The notes beneath the pieces were generated by a model. The model saw only the letters and a program-made list of their open reading frames with translations. It was not told where the DNA came from and ran no database searches. This document shows positions 56,043-61,654 of a stretch of 61,654 bases of DNA, piece by piece. Position 1 is the stretch's first letter. Every line of letters starts with the position of its first letter. Source of the stretch: a virus; the IMG/VR virus record IMGVR_UViG_3300047322_000377, positions 1 through 61,654 of that record. One strand, 5' to 3'. A program made the translations under genes and the position numbers.

Positions 56043-56626
56043 TGCTGCGTTCTCCGCTGCGCTTCACGTTTGGCATGACCGCGCGCATACAGAGCGCAGT
56101 CGGCAATGGCGTAGGCTTCCACGGCCAGATCGAGCACGGCCTTTTTGTGGTTGGCGGCGAGCAGGCCTTGCAAGATGCGCATCGCGAAGTCATCGCGCAG
56201 GTCGTCGAGGAACTGGCTCGTTGGCGCTGGTGCTGGCTTGGCGATCAAGCCGGCAATGTATTCTTCCAGCGACACGGTATCGCGCCACCAGTCCACCGGG
56301 TCATGCACGGCGCCGAAGCGCTCGCACAGGCTACGATGGAAGTTCTTGAATGCCTTCTCGCCCTTGTACGGCGCATGGTCAGCAGGAACGGTGTTTACCA
56401 CTTTCAGCCAGCGCTGGTATTCGCTGGCAATCTCGCGCAGGGCAGGCGGCGACGTGACAATTCCGGCGCCGTTGACGCACAGCGCTTGCCATCCGGCACC
56501 AGGCACGGCGATTTGCAGCAGTTGATGCGCGCCCTTGCCGTCGCGGTATTCGATGCCGTTGGCGCTGAGGAACGCGCGCAGGGTTGGCATCTGGTCATGT
56601 TTGAAGCGGTTGCGGTCGTGTGCCAT
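56039..56626 (-). CDS. hypothetical protein, 195 aa
   Basis: ATG follows GAGGCTTTACCTG. N-terminal part RFKHDQMPTLRAFLSANGIE with VPGAGWQALCVNG suggests a small winged or beta fold; the C-terminal part is helical. Unknown function. Overlaps the gene after it by 4 bases. Confidence 0.6.
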   Translation of the reverse strand: MAHDRNRFKHDQMPTLRAFLSANGIEYRDGKGAHQLLQIAVPGAGWQALCVNGAGIVTSPPALREIASEYQRWLKVVNTVPADHAPYKGEKAFKNFHRSLCERFGAVHDPVDWWRDTVSLEEYIAGLIAKPAPAPTSQFLDDLRDDFAMRILQGLLAANHKKAVLDLAVEAYAIADCALYARGHAKREAQRRTQQ

Positions 56627-56699
56627 CAGGTAAAGCCTCTGTTGTATTGGGTGGTGCTTCAGGAAAGCGCTCTCGGTGAAAGCGCAGACCTCAAACGCC

Positions 56700-56930
56700 T
56701 TAGATCAGCTTGGCGGCGGTGGCGAACCAGTAGCCGAACAGGGCCAGCGTGGCGAGGATGACCAGCACCGCCAGCGCGGCGACAAGGATCGGGCGCTTAG
56801 TTCTGCGCGGGGGTGCTACCTGCGTGGTCAGTGGTGGCTTCTCGCCTGGCTGGAAGACGTGGCCTTTGGCGGTCCAGTGATCCCAATACGCGGCTTCCTG
56901 ACGGGTCAAACGGGTGGCTTGTGATTTCAT
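56700..56930 (-). CDS. small membrane-anchored protein, 76 aa
   Basis: The start at 56930 is chosen for GGAG upstream and the ATGA overlap. The N-terminal 50 residues are soluble (RLTRQEAAYWDHWTAKGHVF) with a basic patch (PPRRTKRP), then one membrane helix (VAALAVLVILATLALFGYWF). A tail-anchored or N-in protein. Role unknown. Confidence 0.6.
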   Translation of the reverse strand: MKSQATRLTRQEAAYWDHWTAKGHVFQPGEKPPLTTQVAPPRRTKRPILVAALAVLVILATLALFGYWFATAAKLI

Positions 56931-57022
56931 CCGGTGATACTCCAATGCCAAAGGGTGAAGGTGGCGACCACCAGGTGCGCGGTCAGCACCATGGTGGCGG
57001 TCAGGCGAAGGGTCAGGCGCAC
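56927..57022 (-). CDS. very small membrane peptide, 31 aa
   Basis: GTG 57022 overlaps the upstream stop and the TGA overlaps the next ATG, so the fit within the operon is exact. The peptide is nearly all one hydrophobic helix (LTLRLTATMVLTAHLVVATF). No ribosome site, so it would rely on coupling. Confidence 0.45.
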   Translation of the reverse strand: MRLTLRLTATMVLTAHLVVATFTLWHWSITG

Positions 57023-57237
57023 AGCGCGGCGTTACGGCGCTGCTCACGAATCAGCTTGATGGCGACTTGCTGGTTCGAGTATTCGGCGGCGGTCATGTGC
57101 CCGCAGGCCATGGCATAGGCTTGCATCGAGGCAGCTTCAGCCAGGCTGCGCTCGGCGAACGAATCAATGGCGGTGCTGCGCGCATTGTTCAGGTGCAGGT
57201 CAATGATGTTGCGGCCAGCAACGGGCATCTTGCTCAT
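57013..57237 (-). CDS. hypothetical helical protein, 74 aa
   Basis: AAGGAATTCC precedes ATG 57237. A helical protein (SAFAERSLAEAASMQAYA-type segment, then MTAAEYSNQQVAIKLIREQR). No family recognised. Confidence 0.58.
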   Translation of the reverse strand: MSKMPVAGRNIIDLHLNNARSTAIDSFAERSLAEAASMQAYAMACGHMTAAEYSNQQVAIKLIREQRRNAALCA

Positions 57238-57248
57238 GGTGGAATTCC

Positions 57249-57587
57249 TTAAAACCAAACGCGACGGGAGAACAGGACAGCGGTGCCGACAATCCACGGC
57301 AGGGTTTCCGGGTTGGTGCCGGGGTGCTGCTTGAGCCAGTTGTGGCGATAGATCGCGGTGGCGCGTTCGTTGCGTGGCAAGCCTTTCATATGGCCATTTT
57401 CATCGACAAACATATCCGCAGCCTTGGCGTCGTGCAGCACAGCGACATGCTCGAAATCGTTGTGCTCGCCAATGAGCGGCTGGACGACAGCCTTCACCTG
57501 GAAGTAATCCGGCACTTCCGGTAGCTCGGCGCTGCGAACCTCTTCGTCGCCGTTGGCGCGGATAATCGTGTATTCGGTGGTTTGCAT
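57249..57587 (-). CDS. DUF3846-like hypothetical protein, 112 aa
   Basis: ATG follows GAGGCATCACCC. VQPLIGEHNDFEHVAVLHDA, then ADMFVDENGHMKGLPRNERA, then LPWIVGTAVLFSRRVWF is a recurrent phage pattern resembling DUF3846. Unknown function. Confidence 0.65.
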   Translation of the reverse strand: MQTTEYTIIRANGDEEVRSAELPEVPDYFQVKAVVQPLIGEHNDFEHVAVLHDAKAADMFVDENGHMKGLPRNERATAIYRHNWLKQHPGTNPETLPWIVGTAVLFSRRVWF

Positions 57588-57610
57588 GGGTGATGCCTCG
57601 GTGGTGGGTG

Positions 57611-57775
57611 TTAGTAGCCAGCCCAAGCGCGCAGCTCTTGGTAATCGGTGAACTCGGTTTGCGTGTCACCTTCGAACGAAGGGCGGACATGGACCTTAAA
57701 CTGGCCTGGACCTATGCACTCGCTCCAGCGATACCAGTCGTGCGCCGAAGCCCATGCGGCTTGTCTGTCGGTCAT
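57611..57775 (-). CDS. small protein, 54 aa, first gene of the minus operon
   Basis: The start 57775 has GGAG 9 bases upstream. MTDRQAAWASAHDWYRWSEC at the start and QTEFTDYQELRAWAGY at the end, aromatic and polar. First gene behind the promoter at 57817-57845. Function unknown. Confidence 0.55.
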   Translation of the reverse strand: MTDRQAAWASAHDWYRWSECIGPGQFKVHVRPSFEGDTQTEFTDYQELRAWAGY

Positions 57776-57816
57776 ATCATCGTGCTCCGTTGTTCGTGTT
57801 TCCGGTATGTGTGCAA

Positions 57817-57845
57817 ACTGTAGATAACTTTTTCCGCGCGCACAA
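57817..57845 (-). promoter_or_regulatory. promoter of the minus-strand small-gene operon
   Basis: On the minus strand TTGTGC (57845-57840), a 17-base spacer and TACAGT (57822-57817). It drives the genes from 57775 down to 53303. Confidence 0.55.
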
Positions 57846-57896
57846 TAGACGGGATGAAAAAAAGCACGAAATAAACCGGAGAGGCGACGAAAGCTG

Positions 57897-57924
57897 TTGT
57901 GGCGCTGACGAACTGTGGTAAGGT
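57897..57924 (+). promoter_or_regulatory. promoter of the plus-strand early operon
   Basis: TTGTGG (57897-57902), a 16-base spacer and TAAGGT (57919-57924). It points to the operon that passes through the contig junction. It lies back to back with the minus promoter 50 bases away, suggesting joint control. Confidence 0.45.
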
Positions 57925-57952
57925 TCGTTTTGCTTAGATTTTGAGTGACAGC

Positions 57953-58024
57953 ATGACGTTTAAAGAGTGGCTACAAGAGCAATACAAAATTCTGGTCGAG
58001 CACGGCCTGATCAAACCGCAATAA
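57953..58024 (+). CDS. very small protein or leader peptide, 23 aa
   Basis: ATG to TAA encoding TFKEWLQEQYKILVEHGLIK with a weak GAGTGACAG upstream. Near the promoter, and just before the AAGAGGCATCACCC leader of the next gene. Could be a leader peptide or a true small early protein. Confidence 0.4.
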   Translation: MTFKEWLQEQYKILVEHGLIKPQ

Positions 58025-58044
58025 CCCCATAAGAGGCATCACCC

Positions 58045-58599
58045 ATGACGCAAAAGACAAACCCCGAGGCCGTGATCCTCGGCGCCTTGTTTGACTTCGC
58101 CGGGCACCTGCGCACCGCTGACATCATGAATCCCCATGCGGGCATCGATGGCTTTGCCAAATTGCGCAAGTTGAGCGCCACCGAAGTGCCGACCATGACC
58201 TGGCGCGAGCAGCTCGACACCCTGCGCGACAACGCCGAGCGCCTGCCCAGCGATAGCGAGCTGGTCAAGGACTTGCTGACCCTGGCCGAAGTGTTCAACG
58301 ACGTCGAGCCTGGCGCCGACAATCATGTGTTCGATCTGCTGAACAATGCCGCCGTCCGCTTGCGCCGCCTCGATGTCGAGCCATTGACGCAGGATCGCGC
58401 CCCGAAAGACGCCGAACTGTTCACGTTTGTCATGACCATGGGGTTTAACGAAGCCTTCCAAGAAGCGCTTGATCCACTCATGGAATGGGCAAAGGAAATC
58501 GAGCCGGACAACGCCGAGGAAATGCGCGAGCTTCTGGTGCGCACCAGGGCCACCGCGATTGAACACGGCCTATGGCCGCTGAAGGATGGGGCGCAATGA
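58045..58599 (+). CDS. hypothetical early protein, 184 aa
   Basis: The start follows GAGGCATCACCC, the extended ribosome site shared with many minus-strand genes. A mostly helical acidic protein (ELVKDLLTLAEVFNDVEPGA, AFQEALDPLMEWAKEIEPDN). No family recognised. Confidence 0.65.
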   Translation: MTQKTNPEAVILGALFDFAGHLRTADIMNPHAGIDGFAKLRKLSATEVPTMTWREQLDTLRDNAERLPSDSELVKDLLTLAEVFNDVEPGADNHVFDLLNNAAVRLRRLDVEPLTQDRAPKDAELFTFVMTMGFNEAFQEALDPLMEWAKEIEPDNAEEMRELLVRTRATAIEHGLWPLKDGAQ

Positions 58600-59021
58600 T
58601 CAAACTCGGCCCGGATCATTACCGCTACGTCGACGAGCTAGACCCGAAAGGTCTGGAAGTCACCTGTAAAAAGTACATCGTTATCGGTGAAACCGAGTGC
58701 TGTTGGTACATCGTGGATGAATTCCACAACAACCTTTTCGGCGGCTCGCAGCGTGAATCACTGCTGAAAAAGTACCGCAAGCGCGTGCTGAAGGATGGCG
58801 GCGAGCACGGTCGTCGCTTCGCCTATACCGACAGGGCTCTGGCGCTCAAGTCCTACAAGCATCGAAAAGACTGGCAAATGCGGCACGCTCAGTTGTCGAT
58901 GGAGCGAGCCAAGGCGGCCATCGAGTATTTCGGTGATACCAAAACAGCAAGCCCCGTGCCGGAAGATCGGTTGGTGATTCCGTGCGAATACGTACAGACC
59001 ATGAACTGGAGCGAGTACTGA
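58596..59021 (+). CDS. hypothetical protein, 141 aa
   Basis: ATG 58596 overlaps the upstream stop. Contains HYRYVDELDPKGLEVTCKKY, CCWYIVDEFHNNLFG and RKRVLKDGGEHGRRFAYTDR; basic and aromatic. No family recognised. Confidence 0.62.
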   Translation: MIKLGPDHYRYVDELDPKGLEVTCKKYIVIGETECCWYIVDEFHNNLFGGSQRESLLKKYRKRVLKDGGEHGRRFAYTDRALALKSYKHRKDWQMRHAQLSMERAKAAIEYFGDTKTASPVPEDRLVIPCEYVQTMNWSEY

Positions 59022-59338
59022 TGACCGCCGACCAATTGAAAGACCTGGCCTTTGCCGTGCGCAAGGCCATCTCGGTGGGTGCGGTCGCGGCTGAAGCCCA
59101 TCCCGACGATGCCGGCACCGCCAACCTCGACCACGTTTATCTGTACGGTCTGAAGCGCGTGCGCCTGGAAGCCCTGACCGGGGCCGGCATCGATTGCACT
59201 AAGTGGGCGCCGGGCGAGTTTCATTTGCGCCACCCATTCGGCGGCCAGGGCAACCGGAACTATGCCGGCGTGCAAGCCATGTACAAATCCCTTATTGCTG
59301 ACGGCGTTCAATGCTCCGTCTACTACCAGACGGACTGA
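59021..59338 (+). CDS. hypothetical protein, 105 aa
   Basis: Starts at ATG 59021 with GGAG 9 bases upstream (TGATG overlap). Helical N-terminus (DQLKDLAFAVRKAISVGAVA), then TANLDHVYLYGLKRVRLEAL. Function unknown. Confidence 0.6.
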   Translation: MTADQLKDLAFAVRKAISVGAVAAEAHPDDAGTANLDHVYLYGLKRVRLEALTGAGIDCTKWAPGEFHLRHPFGGQGNRNYAGVQAMYKSLIADGVQCSVYYQTD

Positions 59339-59342
59339 TCTC

Positions 59343-59756
59343 ATGAATCGAGCAAGCCCCACCGACCTGCGCAAGGCGATGGAAGTCGCGCAGACCTATA
59401 CCAAGGCTGGCCTGTGGTTCGTGCCGGTTCCGGTCCTGAACAACGAGGACTACAACCAACTGGTCAGGCAGAGCGATGCGCGCCTGACGCTGCTGGCCGA
59501 AGATGGCGATGCGGCTGATGAGCTGACAACGCGCTACTTCGTCAACGTCCGCACCCGGATGTGCAAGGTGCTGCAAGGCCGTGGCCCCGAGCATGCGGCT
59601 AACGTCCGCCAGGCCAAGCGCGAAGAGTTCGTCGAGGTGACCGGCAACCTGATGGACCTATTCCGTGCCGAGACACAAAAGGCCAAGGACGCGGGTTGGA
59701 AACCATTCGGCCGCACCCCTTACGCCAAGTTTATGGAGCGACTGACCAATGAGTGA
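59343..59756 (+). CDS. DUF1382-containing protein, 137 aa
   Basis: Residues 1-32 (NRASPTDLRKAMEVAQTYTK, AGLWFVPVPV) match the short DUF1382 phage motif, which usually makes up most of a small protein. Here it is followed by about 100 more residues with coiled character. Early gene of unknown function. Confidence 0.65.
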   Translation: MNRASPTDLRKAMEVAQTYTKAGLWFVPVPVLNNEDYNQLVRQSDARLTLLAEDGDAADELTTRYFVNVRTRMCKVLQGRGPEHAANVRQAKREEFVEVTGNLMDLFRAETQKAKDAGWKPFGRTPYAKFMERLTNE

Positions 59757-59955
59757 AGAAGACGACAGCCCGAACTGGCGCCTGAGCCCGCCCGACGCCA
59801 CGCACTGGGGACCGGACAGCAAGAGCTACAGCGAAGCCTGGTACAAGAAGGAAGGCGGTGTGTGGTTCTTCTGCCGCTCCCGCCGTGGCGAGTGGCATCC
59901 GATGCAAAACCCGCCGTCCAAGTTCCGTTTCGGCGCCATGAAGGTGCGACCATGA
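59749..59955 (+). CDS. hypothetical protein, 68 aa
   Basis: A small aromatic-rich protein (WYKKEGGVWFFCRSRRGEWH) coupled by overlaps to the genes on both sides. Unknown function. Confidence 0.58.
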   Translation: MSEEDDSPNWRLSPPDATHWGPDSKSYSEAWYKKEGGVWFFCRSRRGEWHPMQNPPSKFRFGAMKVRP

Positions 59956-60275
59956 ACAAGAAAGACGCCAAACTGGTCGCCGAAACCATCACCGTCGAGC
60001 AGCTGGCCGCGATGTTCGAGCGCGCCAAGACCTCGATTGTCGACTGGAAGAAGCCGAGCCACGTCAACCCGTCGATCAGCCTCGGCGCGGCGTGGAACAT
60101 CTTCTACCCATGGTTTTTGAAGAGTAAGCGCCACTGGCACCCCAATGTCACAAATGCGGTGTGGGTGTTCGGCGACTACCTGGACGACGACCTGAAGCCG
60201 GACAAGAAGAGCAACCACCGCAAGCCGGCCGTTGACGTGTTCCACCAAGAGCCCATCTTTGAGGTGCTGCCATGA
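59952..60275 (+). CDS. hypothetical protein, 107 aa
   Basis: The start 59952 overlaps the upstream stop. Helical N-terminus (KDAKLVAETITVEQLAAMFE) and an aromatic middle (GAAWNIFYPWFLKSKRHWHP). No family recognised. Confidence 0.58.
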   Translation: MNKKDAKLVAETITVEQLAAMFERAKTSIVDWKKPSHVNPSISLGAAWNIFYPWFLKSKRHWHPNVTNAVWVFGDYLDDDLKPDKKSNHRKPAVDVFHQEPIFEVLP

Positions 60276-60784
60276 GCGAATTTGAACGAGCCAAGGCCTT
60301 TTGTATCGCTGCGCATTGCGCCGTGGGCCAGAAGCGCAAGTACACGGGGGAGGATTATTACCATCACCCCTTCGAGGTGGCTGACCTGGTGCTGGCGCAT
60401 GCTGCCCATATCAGTGACGCCATGCTGATCGCCGCCGTACTGCACGACGTGGTGGAAGATACGCAGGTGCCGCTGTCGGTGATCGACGAGCAGTTCGGGC
60501 CTATCGTTGCCGCCTACGTCGAGCAGCTGACCGACGTGTCAAAGCCGGAAGACGGTAACCGCCGCGCACGGAAAGCTATCGACCGAGCGCATACCGCTGC
60601 CGCCAGCCCCGCAGCCAAGACCATCAAGCTGGCCGACCTGATCAGCAACACGCGAAGCATCGTCGAGCGCGATCCTAAGTTCGCCGCCACCTACCTGAAG
60701 GAAAAGCGTTTGTTGCTTCAAGTGCTGAGAGAAGGCGACCCGGCACTGTACAAAATAGCGGACGCCTTGGCCTATTCTGCGTAA
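60272..60784 (+). CDS. MESH1/SpoT-like HD-domain hydrolase, 170 aa
   Basis: YYHHPFEVADLVLAH (His31/His32), then LIAAVLHDVVEDTQ (His58-Asp59 and Glu62-Asp63), then AKTIKLADLISNTRSI with the downstream Asp. This is the HD-ED arrangement of RelA/SpoT and MESH1 hydrolases, which remove pyrophosphate from (p)ppGpp. No synthetase domain is present. It may lower host alarmone during infection; activity is inference. Confidence 0.8.
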   Translation: MSEFERAKAFCIAAHCAVGQKRKYTGEDYYHHPFEVADLVLAHAAHISDAMLIAAVLHDVVEDTQVPLSVIDEQFGPIVAAYVEQLTDVSKPEDGNRRARKAIDRAHTAAASPAAKTIKLADLISNTRSIVERDPKFAATYLKEKRLLLQVLREGDPALYKIADALAYSA

Positions 60785-60819
60785 CACCATAACAACCAAT
60801 AAGCACGGAGCATTTCCCA

Positions 60820-61359
60820 TTGATGAAAGAATCGAGGCAACGGCAATTGCTGGAAGGTCAAAGCAGCGTGGCGCGCAAGGTGTTCGAGGGCGTGCCGATC
60901 CAAGAGGCATGGCATGAGAAGGAAATCATCACGGCCGTGCGCACCGCTGGCGTGACCATCGCCGCCCATACCGTGCGTGGTTGCCTGCTGGACATGAAAG
61001 ATGTCGGCCTGATCAAAGAGCCGCACAAGGGTATGTACCAGCGCGAGCCGGTGCAAAAATTCCTGCGCCTGCCTGAAGTTAAAGACACGCTGGCCATTCA
61101 ACAAATCACTATCGAGCCGACCATGACCGCAAAGACCTACACCCCAGCCAAAGCCCAAACCGTCACCCCGCTGGACCTGCTCGGCACCGTCGCCACTGAG
61201 CTGACGCTGTTGGCCAGTGAGTTCGGCGAGCGCCTGCGTGCCCTGGCCCTGCGTGTGGAAGAGGTGGCGTTGTCGGTTGAGGCGCAGCGTGAGGACGATG
61301 CCAAGATCATCGCCAAGGCCAACCAGCTGAAGGACTTGCTGAAGGGGTTCGGCGAATGA
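60820..61359 (+). CDS. hypothetical early protein, 179 aa
   Basis: TTG 60820 or ATG 60823; GGAG at 60807-60810 fits the TTG best. N-terminal winged-helix-like part (ARKVFEGVPIQEAWHEKEII, then RGCLLDMKDVGLIKEPHKGM) and a C-terminal coiled coil (LRALALRVEEVALSVEAQRE). It could be a DNA-binding regulator. Overlaps the last gene by 4 bases. Confidence 0.6.
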   Translation: MMKESRQRQLLEGQSSVARKVFEGVPIQEAWHEKEIITAVRTAGVTIAAHTVRGCLLDMKDVGLIKEPHKGMYQREPVQKFLRLPEVKDTLAIQQITIEPTMTAKTYTPAKAQTVTPLDLLGTVATELTLLASEFGERLRALALRVEEVALSVEAQREDDAKIIAKANQLKDLLKGFGE

Positions 61360-61654
61360 ACCGCCATCAAATAATCATGCGCCTGGTGGATGCCTCGATG
61401 ATCGCGTGCCTAATCCTTGGTAACGCAGACGTGAAGACATTCGTATTCTGGATTGTTTGCTGCATGGTGGGCCTGATGGTTTTCGCTCTACCCGGCATCA
61501 CGCCAGAGCTGGCTAAGCAGATGGGGGATAACAAGGTTATTGGCGCCGTGGTGCATGTTGTGTACGTCGCAGCCCTGGTCTATGCGGGCTTTCCGGTGCT
61601 GGCGGCCATCTACGCGGTCGTTGCCTTTGCCTTCCGTATTGCAGTCGAAATCAA
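61356..61654 (+). CDS. small membrane protein, 5' part (continues at base 128 after the junction)
   Basis: N-terminal part of the junction-spanning protein (MNRHQIIMRLVDASMIACLI, then FVFWIVCCMVGLMVFALPGI). The frame runs off the contig end and continues in phase at the beginning after the duplicated 127 bases. Confidence 0.75.
   Translation, partial: MNRHQIIMRLVDASMIACLILGNADVKTFVFWIVCCMVGLMVFALPGITPELAKQMGDNKVIGAVVHVVYVAALVYAGFPVLAAIYAVVAFAFRIAVEI
61528..61654. repeat. terminal direct repeat, right copy
   Basis: Identical to bases 1-127; see the left copy. Counting it once gives a genome of 61,527 bases. Confidence 0.9.

Overview
The window is a GC-rich, complete genome of a tailed podovirus-type phage, most likely of Pseudomonas or a close relative. 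The host guess rests on base composition and gene style only. The first 127 bases are repeated exactly as the last 127, and one membrane-protein gene (61356 to end, continuing 1-152) is made whole only by joining the ends. The contig is therefore circular, with a unit length of 61,527 bases. Genes are dense, with many ATGA-type overlaps, and no tRNA, CRISPR array or insertion sequence was seen.

Layout. (A) 57953 -> junction -> 1153, plus strand: small early genes, including a MESH1/SpoT-like HD hydrolase, an Ead/Ea22-like protein and an Acb2/Tad1 hairpin-domain protein, ending at a terminator (1226-1247). (B) 1343-22795, plus strand: terS, a GIY-YIG homing endonuclease, terL, a Tad2-like (DUF2829) protein, P22-type portal, scaffold, a CsrA-like protein, N4-gp56-type major capsid, connector and tail genes, a GNAT, a methyltransferase/PAPS-reductase-like fusion and two internal virion proteins. 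(C) 22876-35094: one 4072-residue polyvalent protein with lytic transglycosylase, ParB-like, DdrB-like, SF2 helicase, N6-adenine methyltransferase and HExxH peptidase modules. Hidden inside it are an antisense HNH endonuclease gene and two same-strand out-of-frame genes. (D) 35615-38643: lysis (holin, N-acetylmuramidase, second holin) with an inserted HNH gene. (E) 45387-38621, minus strand: repressor, YqaJ exonuclease, RecT, a sliding-clamp-like protein and small accessory genes. (F) 45505-53306, plus strand: AlpA-like regulator, SSB, an RdgC-FtsK-gamma fusion, Ref-like and RuvC-like nucleases, a lambda-O-like initiator carrying iterons, and a DnaC-like loader. (G) 57775-53303, minus strand: an operon of small, mostly unknown genes.

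How it works together. Replication appears lambda-like: an initiator with an internal origin plus a helicase loader, borrowing the host helicase and polymerase. Recombination uses YqaJ/RecT/SSB, with RuvC-like and Ref-like nucleases. Near-palindromic 17-base sites (GGTTYGATWATCRAACC) sit on the -10 boxes of the terS and capsid promoters and in front of the giant gene. A diverged copy lies in the repressor/AlpA divergent control region, suggesting that one regulator governs both early and late genes. A repressor is present but no integrase or partition gene is visible. The most unusual features are the overprinted and antisense genes inside the giant gene, the shared operator network, and the presence of two nucleotide-sponge-family anti-defense candidates in one genome.
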